In this document: piece after piece, positions 52,793 through 61,677 of the stretch
Position numbering within the stretch: the stretch's first letter is position 1
How the letters are laid out: the number at the start of each line of letters is the position of its first letter
Assembly (NCBI GenBank): GCA_046327755.1
Contig: JAXLXW010000014.1
Coordinates: 61,044 to 125,043, forward strand
Length of the DNA: 64,000 nt
DNA from: SCN-70-22 sp046327755
GTDB lineage: Bacteria > Gemmatimonadota > Gemmatimonadetes > Gemmatimonadales > Gemmatimonadaceae
Direction: 5' to 3'
Program-made: the position numbers and the translations under genes
Notes under the pieces: generated by a model
Told to the model about the DNA's origin: nothing
The model's input: the letters and a program-made list of their open reading frames with translations, nothing else
The model's database searches: none

Positions 52793-53719
52793 ATGTCGAT
52801 GCACGAAGACCCCGTGACGCCGCCGCGTCGGGTCACGCCACTCGATACGCCGAGCATCAATCGGCGCACGGTGCTGCGCTTCCCGCTCAACGAGGCCCAG
52901 GTGGCGGCGCTCGTGCGATCGGCGCTCGACGAAGACGGTGCCTTCAACGACATCACGACGATCGCCACGGTGCTCAGCGACCGGCGGGCGCGGGCGCGCC
53001 TGGTCGCGCGCGATGCCGGGGTGGTGGCCGGGCTCGCCCTCGCCATCGAAGCGTTTCACCAGCTCGACCCCAAGGCCTCGATTCGCGTCGATGCCGAGGA
53101 CGGCTCGCGCGTGGCGAAGGGCGACACGGTGCTCTTCCTCTCCGGCCACGCACGCGGGCTTTTGTCGGCAGAGCGCGTGGCGCTCAACTTCCTCCAGCGC
53201 CTCTCCGGCGTGGCGACGCTCACCGGCAAGTACGTCGACCAGGTGAAGGGGACGGGGGCCCGCATCCTCGACACGCGCAAGACCACGCCGGGGTGGCGCG
53301 CCCTCGAGAAGTACGCGGTGCGGTGCGGCGGCGGGGTGAACCATCGCCTCGACCTGTCGTCGTCGGTGCTCATCAAGGACAATCACCTGGCGGCGGTCGA
53401 GGGCGACATCGCGGTCGCCGTGCGACGTGCCCGTGACCTCCTCGTCACCGGTGGCACCGTCGAGGTCGAGTGCGATCGTCTCGAGCAGGTGCACGCCGCC
53501 CTCGACGCGCGCGCCGACATCATCCTCCTCGACAACATGTCGCCGGAGGCGATGCGGGAGTGCGTGAAGCTCGTGAATGGTCGCGCGGTCACCGAGGCAT
53601 CGGGGGGTGTCTCGCTCGACAGCGTGCGCGCGATCGCGCTCACCGGCGTCGACCACATTTCCGTTGGCGCGCTGACGCACTCCGCCCCCGCGCTCAACCT
53701 GGCGCTCGACTTCGAGTGA
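52793..53719 (+). CDS. nadC: Nicotinate-nucleotide pyrophosphorylase (carboxylating)
   Basis: About 308 residues, cytoplasmic. It converts quinolinate and PRPP to nicotinate mononucleotide. Signature residues are ALDEDGAFNDITT, ERVALNFLQRLSGVAT, the active-site DTRKTTPGWRALEKYAV, RCGGGVNHRLDLS and LIKDNHLA, then LLDNMSPEAM. The start at 52793 is supported by GGGGAG about 7 bases before it. The N-terminal 25 residues are a Pro-rich extension. The TGA stop overlaps the GTG start of a small zinc-ribbon gene (GTGA), implying coupled translation. It completes the nadB-nadA-nadC pathway in this locus. Confidence 0.95.
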   Translation: MSMHEDPVTPPRRVTPLDTPSINRRTVLRFPLNEAQVAALVRSALDEDGAFNDITTIATVLSDRRARARLVARDAGVVAGLALAIEAFHQLDPKASIRVDAEDGSRVAKGDTVLFLSGHARGLLSAERVALNFLQRLSGVATLTGKYVDQVKGTGARILDTRKTTPGWRALEKYAVRCGGGVNHRLDLSSSVLIKDNHLAAVEGDIAVAVRRARDLLVTGGTVEVECDRLEQVHAALDARADIILLDNMSPEAMRECVKLVNGRAVTEASGGVSLDSVRAIALTGVDHISVGALTHSAPALNLALDFE

Positions 53720-53910
53720 ACGACGCGTCGCATAGGTCCCCGGCCGATGCCCCTCCCCAGGCAGCGCCCGGCCTCGCCTCGGGGGCGACGGCGGTCGCTG
53801 CGTTCCTGGACGCCTGTCCGCTCTGCGGTTCACGTCAGCTGCAAGCGTTGCGCTGCAAGACCATCTGCGGCAACTGCCGCACGATCCTGCAGAGCTGCGC
53901 CGACCTCTAG
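53716..53910 (+). CDS. Small zinc-ribbon protein coupled to nadC
   Basis: 64 residues, beginning at a GTG that overlaps the nadC stop. The first 30 residues are Ala/Pro-rich and probably disordered. The C-terminal part has six cysteines: Cys34 and Cys37 (CPLCGS), Cys47, Cys51 and Cys54 (RCKTICGNC), and Cys61 in the last residues SCADL. The CxxC pairs are typical of a zinc ribbon or a metal-binding peptide. Translational coupling suggests a product made with NadC. A role in metal handling or as an assembly factor is speculative. It is short enough to be missed by length cut-offs. A 15-bp hairpin follows. Confidence 0.7.
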   Translation: MNDASHRSPADAPPQAAPGLASGATAVAAFLDACPLCGSRQLQALRCKTICGNCRTILQSCADL

Positions 53911-53937
53911 GGCGCGCGTCGCCGCCACGGAAAACGA

Positions 53938-53972
53938 GAGCGCCCGGCGACCATAACGGTCGCCGGGCGCTC
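53938..53972. terminator. Bidirectional terminator hairpin after the nad cluster
   Basis: A perfect 15-bp stem (GAGCGCCCGGCGACC and its complement) closes an ATAAC loop. It is midway between the zinc-ribbon stop and the end of the opposing Ig-repeat gene. No T-run follows on the plus strand; TTTTCC lies just beyond it on the minus strand. Confidence 0.8.
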
Positions 53973-53992
53973 GCACATCTCGCGGTCCCGGA

Positions 53993-55972
53993 TCAGGTCA
54001 CCGTGATCGTGATCGTCTGGATGGCGCCGCCGACCGAGACGGTGATGATGGCCGTGCCCGTCGCGCGCGCATTGATGGTCATGCTGAGTCCGCCCGTCGT
54101 GGCCGCGGGCTGCACGATGTTGGTGGCGTTGCTGCTGTAGGTGACGCGCGGTCCGTTGAGCTTGAGGACGTTGCCGGCGGCGTCCTTGAGCACCAGCGTG
54201 AGCTGCGTCGAACCGTTGACCGGGATCGACGTGGCGCCCGCGCTGATCTGGATGGTTGCCACCGTCGAGACCACGATCGACAACGGCACAGCGGTCGGCA
54301 CGTTGTCGATGATCCCCGTGACGGTCGCCTGGTCCTGCGTGTTGCCCGCCGAGACGATGACGCCCGCGGCCGCCGGCGTCGTGCCGATGACGAGGCTGTT
54401 GGATGGGATGTACGACACCGTGCGACCGATCAACGTCGGGATGATCGTCCCCGCAGTGTCGCGAACAACCGGGTTGTACTGGCGGCTGTCACCGATGATG
54501 AGCGTGTCGACGGTCGGCGTAAACGTCACCGAACCCACGGGAACGAGCGTGACCTGCACCGCGAGGTTCGCGGTGCGCGAGTCCACCTCCGCGGTGATCG
54601 TCGTTGTCCCGACGCCCACGCCGGCCACGAGCCCGCTCGCTGAGACGCTGGCGACCGAGGCGTTGTTGGTCAGCCAGTTCACCGTCTTGCCCGGGATGAC
54701 CTGCCCTTGGTTATCGAGCGCCTGCGCGCTGAGCTGAACGGAAGTGCCGATCCGGAGCACCTGTGGGTTGATGGGCGTGATGCGCACCGACGCGACCGTC
54801 GGCGTCACGGTCACCGTGGCATCGTTCGACTTCACGCCGTCCACCGTCACGCTGATGCGCGCCGTCCCCGAGCCGATCGCGGACACCACCCCCGTTGCGT
54901 TCACGGTCGCCACGATCGAACTGCTCGACTGCCAGACGACCTGACGGTTGTTGAGTGAGGTCACGAGCCGCCCCGCGGAGTCGATCACCGTCGGAGTCAG
55001 TTGACGCGTCTGGCCGGTACCAAGACCAAACGTGTCGGGATCCAGCGTGACCGTCTTGGCCGGGACTTCGGTGACGGTGATGCCCAGCGAGGCGGTCCGC
55101 CCCTCGACGTCGGCAGTAACGGTGGCGTTGCCGACCCCGACGGCCGACACCACACCCGTCGCGGTCACCGTGGCGACCGCCGGATTGTTGGTCGTGAAGT
55201 TCACCGTGCGCCCGGTGAGCGGCTGTCCCTGCGAGTTGCGAGGCGTGGCCGTCACCTGCAACTGCCCGCCGATGCGCATGAGCTGCGCGACGACCGGGGT
55301 GAGCGTGACACCGGCGACCGCTTCACGCGTCACCGTGACCACGACCGACGCCGTCTTCCCCTCGACCGTCGCCGTGACGGTCGCCGACCCTTCGGCGACG
55401 GCGGTCACTAGGCCAGCCGTGTTGACGGTCAGCACGGTGATGTTCGACGACGAGTAGTTCACGACGCGCCCGCTGATGGGCGAGGCGTCGGCGGCAACCA
55501 GCGTCGGGTTGATCTGCCGCGTCTGCCCGGTCACCAGGGTGAAGTCCGTCGTGTTGAGCTGAATGCGGTCGACCGGGATGATGATCTTGACGTTCGCGTC
55601 GATCGAGCGCCCGTCGACCGTCGCCCGGAACAGCCCGCTCCCGAACGCCTTGCCGGTCACGCGCCCGGTGCTGGCGTCGACGGTGAAGACCGCCGTGTTG
55701 GTCGAGCTGTACGTGACGCGGCGGTTGTCCTTGATCTCATTGCCGTTCACATCGAACAGCGTCACCGCGAACGGGTTCGAGGCGGAGGTGGCCCCGACGA
55801 AGAACGAGTCGCTCTGCGGCAGGATGCGCAGCGCGGAGAGCGGAGTGGCCGGAATCGGTTCGGTGCAGCTCGCCGCGAAGAGCCCGGTGCCGGCAAGGAC
55901 GGCGAGCGTCAGGACGCGTGCGGCGCCCGACGTCAGGCGTCGACTCGATCGAACGAAGTCGGTGGTGTGCAT
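53993..55972 (-). CDS. Lipoprotein with tandem Big_2 Ig-like repeats
   Basis: About 659 residues from the ATG at 55972. A lipobox (LFAASC) gives lipidated Cys36. The remainder consists of about six bacterial Ig-like (Big_2) repeats of 85-100 residues. Each contains a strand such as VNYSSSN, VNFTTNN or VVWQSSS, then SIVATVNATGVVSAIGSGT-type segments (core VNATGVVSAIGSGTA). Such proteins project from the outer membrane and often mediate adhesion. The repeats are well diverged, so no recent expansion is seen at DNA level. The 720 bases upstream contain no supported gene. Confidence 0.85.
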   Translation of the reverse strand: MHTTDFVRSSRRLTSGAARVLTLAVLAGTGLFAASCTEPIPATPLSALRILPQSDSFFVGATSASNPFAVTLFDVNGNEIKDNRRVTYSSTNTAVFTVDASTGRVTGKAFGSGLFRATVDGRSIDANVKIIIPVDRIQLNTTDFTLVTGQTRQINPTLVAADASPISGRVVNYSSSNITVLTVNTAGLVTAVAEGSATVTATVEGKTASVVVTVTREAVAGVTLTPVVAQLMRIGGQLQVTATPRNSQGQPLTGRTVNFTTNNPAVATVTATGVVSAVGVGNATVTADVEGRTASLGITVTEVPAKTVTLDPDTFGLGTGQTRQLTPTVIDSAGRLVTSLNNRQVVWQSSSSIVATVNATGVVSAIGSGTARISVTVDGVKSNDATVTVTPTVASVRITPINPQVLRIGTSVQLSAQALDNQGQVIPGKTVNWLTNNASVASVSASGLVAGVGVGTTTITAEVDSRTANLAVQVTLVPVGSVTFTPTVDTLIIGDSRQYNPVVRDTAGTIIPTLIGRTVSYIPSNSLVIGTTPAAAGVIVSAGNTQDQATVTGIIDNVPTAVPLSIVVSTVATIQISAGATSIPVNGSTQLTLVLKDAAGNVLKLNGPRVTYSSNATNIVQPAATTGGLSMTINARATGTAIITVSVGGAIQTITITVT

Positions 55973-56692
55973 TCGAGCGGAGGGAGTGTTGATCCGGGTT
56001 GGTGGCGCGCTCGCGATCGGTGTGTCGGAATCGACACCACGTCGCGCTCGCACCCCGACCACGCGAGAGTATAGCCGGGCCGCCCCTGTCGACCCGTGCC
56101 GAGGTCTGGCGACTAGCTACCCCCTTACGGACGAGCGTGTTGCCGGACGGATACCATAGATGGAGCAAGCAAGGTGCCACACCCGGAAGGACCTTCCCAG
56201 CGGTGCCGTCCGGTCGCGGCGCCCGGCATCCCGCGGGTGGTTCGGCCAGCGCACCCGCACCTGCCCCCTCGAGGTCGGTGCGTCGACCCCGTAGCGCGCA
56301 CGTCACACCGCCGTTTCTCGACCCGGTCAGCGGTGCACACGTGCAACAGGGCGGGGCTCCGCATCCGTCCAGACGGGACCTCCCGGGCTCCTGGTAGCCG
56401 CAGACGAGGCGTGGGCGCCTCGAGGAAGTTGAGAAGTTGGTTGAACGAGCAGGGATTCGGGCCAGGCCGCATCGCACGCGTTCACGCCGAATCGGAAACA
56501 ACAGCGACCGCAGGAGAAGACATTTCGTGCCCCAATGAAGCCACCACCGCGACACAATCCCTGTGCATCGCCCAACGATGGATCTGCTCCCCCTCACGCG
56601 TACGGCAACATCCCGTTGTGCCCCCACGCTGCGCGCCCCCACCTTCCCCCGCACCTCAGAACTCCCGTCCTCCGTCCCCCGTCCGCAGTCCC
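55973..56692. other. 720-base divergent intergenic region
   Basis: Between the Ig-repeat lipoprotein (minus) and the M20 dipeptidase (plus). Open frames exist on both strands but lack family features or plausible translation signals. I searched by eye for tRNA T-arm patterns and long hairpins and saw none. An AT-richer part around 56420-56560 may carry promoters. Confidence 0.5.
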
Positions 56693-58060
56693 ATGTCCGC
56701 TCTCTCGTCCTATCTCGAGACGCACGACGCTCGCTTCCACGCCGAGCTCTTCGACTTCCTGCGCATCCCTAGTGTCTCGGCGCGATCCGAACACAACGCC
56801 GATGTGGCCAACGCCGCCAACTGGCTGCGCGACCAGATGGAGCGCATCGGGCTTGACGCGAGCATCCATCCGACGGACGGGCACCCCGTCGTCCTGGGCG
56901 AGTGGCGCGGGGCCGGGGCCGGGGCGCGAACGATCCTGATCTACGGTCACTACGACGTGCAGCCCGCGGAGCCGCTCGAACTGTGGGACTCACCGCCGTT
57001 CGAGCCGGTCATTCGCGACGGGAAGATCTTCGCCCGCGGCTCCGTCGACGACAAAGGACAGCTCTACCTGCACCTCAAGGCGATCGAGGCCTATCTCGCC
57101 GTGCACGGCGCCCTCCCGGTGAACGTGATCGTGCTTGCCGAAGGGGAGGAAGAAGTGGGGAGCGAGCACCTGGCGCCCTTCGTCGAGGCGCACGCCGACC
57201 GACTCGCCTGCGACGGAGTGGTCATCTCCGACTCGGCGATGTTCGCGCCTGGGCTCCCGTCCATCCTGTCGTCGCTACGCGGACTGGCCTACTTCCAGAT
57301 CGACGTGGAGGGGCCGAGCGGCGACCTGCATTCGGGGAGCTACGGCGGGGCGGTCGTGAACCCGGCGATGGCGCTCGCGCGCATCCTTGCCACGTTCCAC
57401 GACGCGACGGGCAGGGTGGCGATTCCCGGCTTCTACGATACCGTGCGGGCGTGGGAGGAGCGGGTGCGCGCCCAGATCCGATCGCTCCCGTTCGATGAGG
57501 AGGCATTTCGACGGGAGACGGGGGCGCCGGCGTTAGGTGGCGAGGCGGGCTACTCCGTGCTCGAGCGCATCTGGACGCGCCCCACGTGCGAAGTGAACGG
57601 GTTGCTGAGCGGCTACACCGGCGAAGGGGCCAAGACCGTCCTTCCGGCGAAGGCGATGGCGAAGGTGAGCTGCCGCCTCGTGCCGGACCAGGATCCCGAC
57701 TTGGTCGAGCGGCTGCTCACGGCGCACATCGCGGCGGTGCAGCCGGCGGGGGTGACGGTGACGGTGCGGGCGCTGCATGGCGGGAAGCCGTGGCGCGGCG
57801 AGCTGGCGGGGCCGCTGTTCGAGGCGGGGGCGAGGGCACTGGAGCGCGCCTTCGAGCGCGCGCCGGTGATCGTCGGCGAGGGCGGATCGATCCCGGTGGT
57901 GCACGACTTCGCGCGCGTGCTCGGCGCGCCGGTCCTCCTCATGGGGTTCGGCCTCCCCGGCGAGAACGCGCACGCCCCTAACGAGTGGATGAGCGACGCC
58001 AACTTCACGGGCGGGATCCGCGCCGCGGCGTTCCTGTGGGAGGAACTGGGGAAGGCGTAG
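56693..58060 (+). CDS. M20-family dipeptidase
   Basis: About 455 residues, no signal peptide; cytoplasmic. It should cleave dipeptides with a two-zinc centre. Zinc-site motifs are YGHYDVQP (His and Asp), GSVDDKGQ (Asp), EGEEEVGS (Glu pair), ISDSAMF (Asp) and a late HAPNEWM (His). The middle lid/dimerisation domain contains GPSGDLHSGSYGG. These match the M20A dipeptidase branch (PepV / carnosinase-like). The ATG at 56693 is used; the frame is open far upstream in the intergenic region. It fits the peptide-catabolic theme of the window. A 13-bp hairpin follows. Confidence 0.9.
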   Translation: MSALSSYLETHDARFHAELFDFLRIPSVSARSEHNADVANAANWLRDQMERIGLDASIHPTDGHPVVLGEWRGAGAGARTILIYGHYDVQPAEPLELWDSPPFEPVIRDGKIFARGSVDDKGQLYLHLKAIEAYLAVHGALPVNVIVLAEGEEEVGSEHLAPFVEAHADRLACDGVVISDSAMFAPGLPSILSSLRGLAYFQIDVEGPSGDLHSGSYGGAVVNPAMALARILATFHDATGRVAIPGFYDTVRAWEERVRAQIRSLPFDEEAFRRETGAPALGGEAGYSVLERIWTRPTCEVNGLLSGYTGEGAKTVLPAKAMAKVSCRLVPDQDPDLVERLLTAHIAAVQPAGVTVTVRALHGGKPWRGELAGPLFEAGARALERAFERAPVIVGEGGSIPVVHDFARVLGAPVLLMGFGLPGENAHAPNEWMSDANFTGGIRAAAFLWEELGKA

Positions 58061-58101
58061 CGCGCCGCGCCGCAACGGTCGCCGATGTGATCTCCATCGT
58101 G

Positions 58102-58133
58102 CACGCCGAGGACGCCCACACGTCCTCGGCGTG
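58102..58133 (+). terminator. Hairpin after the dipeptidase gene
   Basis: A perfect 13-bp stem (CACGCCGAGGACG and its complement) has a CCCACA loop, 42 bases after the dipeptidase stop. No T-run follows. Confidence 0.65.
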
Positions 58134-58271
58134 GGACAGCGCCGGAAGGGCATCGCGGCGGGTTCCCTCGTAAGTGGCCGATTGAAAGAGAGTTAGCGAC
58201 GTGGCGCGTCCTGGCGGGAGCGCGGCACCGCGTGTGCGTTTCCATGGCTCCGCACTTCACCAGGAGCCACC

Positions 58272-58934
58272 ATGACTCGTACCGCCGTCCTTCCCCGCCG
58301 TGAGGCGGTTGCAGCTGCCGCGATGCTCTCGCTGCTCGCCCTCGCCGCCCTCGTCCTCATGCCGTCTCGCGTGCAGGCACAGAAGCCGGCGGTTGCTCGC
58401 ATCACGCCCTATGTCGGCTACATGGCGTTTGGCGACTACGTCGACGGTCCGATCGGGACGCGCATCACCAACAGCAACTCGGCCCTGTATGGCGTGACCG
58501 CGGGGCTCGATCTCTCCCGGAACGTCTCGATTGTCGGGAACATCGGATACTCCGACAGCAACGTGCGCGTCGGGCTCCCGATCATCGGTGGCGTGAACAT
58601 CGCCGACAGCAAGGTGCTGCTGTACGACGGCGGGCTGCAGTTCCGCCTCCCGCAGGGCGGCGCGTTAGGCACCGGGATCGCGCCCTTCGTGGAGGTCGGG
58701 GCGGGCGCCATTCGCTACGAGGTGCGTACGGGTCCGCTCACGACCAACGCGACCAACTTCGCGGGGAACTTCGGCGGCGGGCTCGACCTGCAACTCAACC
58801 GCTCCCTCGCGTTGCGCGGTGCGGTGAAGGACTACGTGGGGAAGTTCGACTTCCAGGAAGCGACGTCGTTCGATCTCAGCAGCCGGGTGGCGCACAACGT
58901 GGCGTTCACGGTCGGGATCACGTTGGGCTTCTGA
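58272..58934 (+). CDS. Small outer-membrane beta-barrel protein
   Basis: 220 residues. A clear Shine-Dalgarno (AGGAG) is placed 7 bases before the ATG. The signal peptide (residues 1-36) ends in SRVQAQ. The mature part is a series of alternating hydrophobic strands ending in TVGITLGF with the C-terminal Phe typical of barrel assembly. The ITPYVGYMAFGDYVDG start is like OmpA/OprF-like eight-stranded barrels. No catalytic residues are seen. It is followed by a strong UUCG-loop terminator and is therefore probably transcribed alone. Function unknown, perhaps structural or porin-like. Confidence 0.8.
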   Translation: MTRTAVLPRREAVAAAAMLSLLALAALVLMPSRVQAQKPAVARITPYVGYMAFGDYVDGPIGTRITNSNSALYGVTAGLDLSRNVSIVGNIGYSDSNVRVGLPIIGGVNIADSKVLLYDGGLQFRLPQGGALGTGIAPFVEVGAGAIRYEVRTGPLTTNATNFAGNFGGGLDLQLNRSLALRGAVKDYVGKFDFQEATSFDLSSRVAHNVAFTVGITLGF

Positions 58935-58972
58935 TTAGGAGAAGACGAGAGGACGAGAAGACGAGGGTGGGG

Positions 58973-59005
58973 AAGGCGGCGGGGGCTTCGGCCTTCGCCG
59001 CCTTT
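58973..59005 (+). terminator. UUCG-tetraloop terminator after the barrel gene
   Basis: A stem of about 14 pairs (AAGGCGGCG and CGCCGCCTT, continued by GGGGC and GCCTT with wobbles) is capped by a TTCG tetraloop and followed by a short T-run (TTT). It begins 39 bases after the barrel gene stop. The remainder of the 343-base gap (58935-59277) shows only a GC-rich inverted repeat (GCGGCCGC arms, around 59214-59245). Confidence 0.8.
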
Positions 59006-59277
59006 CGCGTTGTCGGAGGTCGTGTTCGCGTTCAACATCTCGCGGGACGTCGGCTGGGGTGGGGACGCCGCCTCACGTCAACGGGTAGCGCCGGCGCGGT
59101 GCGGGCTGCAACATCAGGTGTCGCCTCGTCCGCACGGAAATGCCCTTCGTGGCAAGCGGATTCGACAATCGGTCGCCATCGGGCAACGTTCCCGCCTGAC
59201 TAGCGCGTATCGAAGCGGCCGCCCCCGCCTGCGGGAGCGGCCGCGCGCTGTGTAATCCCCTTCGCCGATCCTGCCAC

Positions 59278-61668
59278 GTGCTCGTTTTCGCCCTCGCTGC
59301 CATCGCGACGTTCGCGACGTCGGACACGATCGCTCCCGCCGTCCCTTCCACGCCCCCTGCGCCGCCGCCGGGCGGGGTGTACAACGGCCGGTCCGGCCAG
59401 CTCGACGTGGCCCCGCCGAGGCTTGAGCAGAGCGTCACGATCGACGGCGCCCTGAACGAGGCGGCGTGGCGCGAGGCGGCGCTCCTGACCGGTTTCTCGC
59501 AGTTCCAGCCGGCCGACCAGCGACCGTCCACCGACTCGACGGAGGTCCTGGTCTGGTACTCGCCGACGGCGATCCACTTTGGCGTGCGGGCCTTCGCGCC
59601 GCCGGGGGCGACCAACGCGAGGCTCTCCGATCGCGACAAGATCACGGCGGACGACTACGTCGAGATCATCCTCTCGACCTTCAACGACGGGCGGCAGGCC
59701 TTCGTCTTCGGCGTCAACGCGTTAGGCGTGCAGGCGGACGGGACGCTCAATGAGCTGCAGACCGCCACCTCGAGCGGAAGCTCGAACTCGGCGGCGCGCG
59801 CCGCCGCCGACCTGAGCGCCAACTTCGTGTACGAGTCCAAGGGGCGATTGACCGACTTCGGCTACGAGGTGGAGGTCCGCATCCCCTTCAAGTCGCTGCG
59901 CTACCAGTCGCGCGACGTGCAGGACTGGGGGTTGCAGCTGGTGCGCATGGTGCAGCACCTGGGGCATGAGGATACCTGGACGCCCACGCGCCGCGCCGCC
60001 GCCTCGTTCCTGGCCCAGTCGGGGCGACTGACGGGGTTGCGCGACCTGCATCGTGGCGTCGTCGTCGACCTCACCCCGTCGGTCGTTGCCTTCCAGAACG
60101 GGCAGCGCAAGGGCGAAGTGGGATGGGGCTACGTGCCGCAGGGGCCGGAGTATGGCGGCACGGTGCGCTGGGGAGTCACCAACAACCTGACGCTCAACGG
60201 CACCGTCAACCCCGACTTCTCGCAGGTCGAGGCCGACGTCGTCGCCTTCCAGTACGATCCGCGCATCGCGCTCTTCTACCCGGAACGCCGCCCCTTCTTC
60301 CTTGAGGGGATCGAGAACTTCGCCGTCGGCAACAACCTGATCTACACGCGCCGCATCGTGCAGCCCGACGTGGCAGTGAAGCTCACCGGGAAGGCGCTCG
60401 GCACCAACCTCGCCCTCCTCACCGCGGCCGACGACCGGCGCAACTCCACCACGGGGATCGATCGTCCGTTGTACACGATCCTGCGGGGGACGCGCGACGT
60501 GGGGCGGCAGTCGCGCCTGGGGTTCACCTACACTGATCGCATCGACGGCAGTGACTACAACCGCGTTGCCGGACTCGACGCGCGGCTGGTGATGCGGAAG
60601 ATCTGGTCGCTGACGCTGCAGGGGGCGTTGAGCCGCACGCGCGCCGACTCCAGCACCACCACGGCGCCGCTGTGGGCGGGGACGCTGGCCCGTCAGGGGC
60701 GCAACTACAACTTCTCGGCGCGCATCAACGCCATCGACGGCGACTTCGACGCGCAGGCGGGATTCCTCTCGCGTCGCAACGTGGTGGACTACGCCGTCGC
60801 CAACTCGTGGACCTTCTTCCGGCCGGCCGGTTCGCTGGTGGAGACGTGGGGCTTCACCGTGCGCGGCCAGGGGACGGGGCCGTACGACGCCTTCGTGAAC
60901 GGGAAGGCGTCGCAGGATCGCAAGCTGCACTTCACGTCGAATGCCGCAGTGCGCGGCGGGTGGCGCGTGAGCAGCGCGCTCTTCTTCGAGAACTTCGGTT
61001 TCGATCCCGACCTCTACGCCGGCTACTACGTCGAGCGATCCGTGGGGGCGCGCAAGGATACGGTCGTCTTCACCGGGGCGGGCGACCCGCGCCTGCACAA
61101 CGTCGACCTGATGGTCAACATCAGCACGCCGGAGTGGTCCAAGTTCTCGGCCGACTTCCAGTACATCGGCGGCAAGGATGAGAACTTCGAGGAGTGGCAG
61201 TCAGGGCTCATCCACTTCATCACGGCAAACATCGCGTACCGGCCGACGGATCAACTGCGCCTCGAGGCGCAGTACCAGCACCAGGAGTTCAACCGCTGGA
61301 CCGACGGCACCACCGTCAGCATCCGCAAGGTGCCGCGCCTCAAGGTCGAGTACCAGGCGTCGCGCTTCATCTTCTTCCGCATGATCGGGCAGTACGACAC
61401 GCAGGAGAAGCTCGACCGCCGCGACGACGGCCGCACCAACGACCCGCTGCTCTTCCAGAACCCGGACGGCTCGTTCGTGCGGCTGGCGGGCTTCAAGCGC
61501 AACCGCGTGCGCGCCGACTGGCTTTTCTCCTACCAGCCGACGCCGGGGACGGTGCTCTTCCTGGGCTACGGCAGCTCGCTCTCCGAACCCGAGCCGCTCA
61601 AGTTCCGCTCGCTGAAGCGCCTGCAGGATGGCTTCTTCATGAAGTGGTCCTGGCTGTTCCGGATGTAG
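59278..61668 (+). CDS. DUF5916-family outer-membrane protein with CBM9-like N-terminus
   Basis: 796 residues from a GTG. A short hydrophobic N-terminus (LVFALAAIATFATS) is a weak signal peptide. Residues about 40-230 form a carbohydrate-binding (CBM9-like) beta-sandwich containing VTIDGALNEAAWREA and EVEVRIPFKSLRY. The remaining 560 residues form the DUF5916 barrel, with NPDFSQVEAD and FYPERRPFFLEGIENF as family hallmarks, and an aromatic end (FRM). Role unknown, often encoded with TonB systems or peptidases. The gene is alone between hairpins. A GCGTTAGGC octamer lies in FVFGVNALGVQ. Confidence 0.87.
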   Translation: MLVFALAAIATFATSDTIAPAVPSTPPAPPPGGVYNGRSGQLDVAPPRLEQSVTIDGALNEAAWREAALLTGFSQFQPADQRPSTDSTEVLVWYSPTAIHFGVRAFAPPGATNARLSDRDKITADDYVEIILSTFNDGRQAFVFGVNALGVQADGTLNELQTATSSGSSNSAARAAADLSANFVYESKGRLTDFGYEVEVRIPFKSLRYQSRDVQDWGLQLVRMVQHLGHEDTWTPTRRAAASFLAQSGRLTGLRDLHRGVVVDLTPSVVAFQNGQRKGEVGWGYVPQGPEYGGTVRWGVTNNLTLNGTVNPDFSQVEADVVAFQYDPRIALFYPERRPFFLEGIENFAVGNNLIYTRRIVQPDVAVKLTGKALGTNLALLTAADDRRNSTTGIDRPLYTILRGTRDVGRQSRLGFTYTDRIDGSDYNRVAGLDARLVMRKIWSLTLQGALSRTRADSSTTTAPLWAGTLARQGRNYNFSARINAIDGDFDAQAGFLSRRNVVDYAVANSWTFFRPAGSLVETWGFTVRGQGTGPYDAFVNGKASQDRKLHFTSNAAVRGGWRVSSALFFENFGFDPDLYAGYYVERSVGARKDTVVFTGAGDPRLHNVDLMVNISTPEWSKFSADFQYIGGKDENFEEWQSGLIHFITANIAYRPTDQLRLEAQYQHQEFNRWTDGTTVSIRKVPRLKVEYQASRFIFFRMIGQYDTQEKLDRRDDGRTNDPLLFQNPDGSFVRLAGFKRNRVRADWLFSYQPTPGTVLFLGYGSSLSEPEPLKFRSLKRLQDGFFMKWSWLFRM

Positions 61669-61677
61669 CGTCGTCGC

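Noticed and set aside
55973..56692. tRNA, small RNA or gene in the 720-base gap
   Set aside because: No T-arm or anticodon-arm pattern and no coding features were found by eye; a covariance-model search would be decisive.
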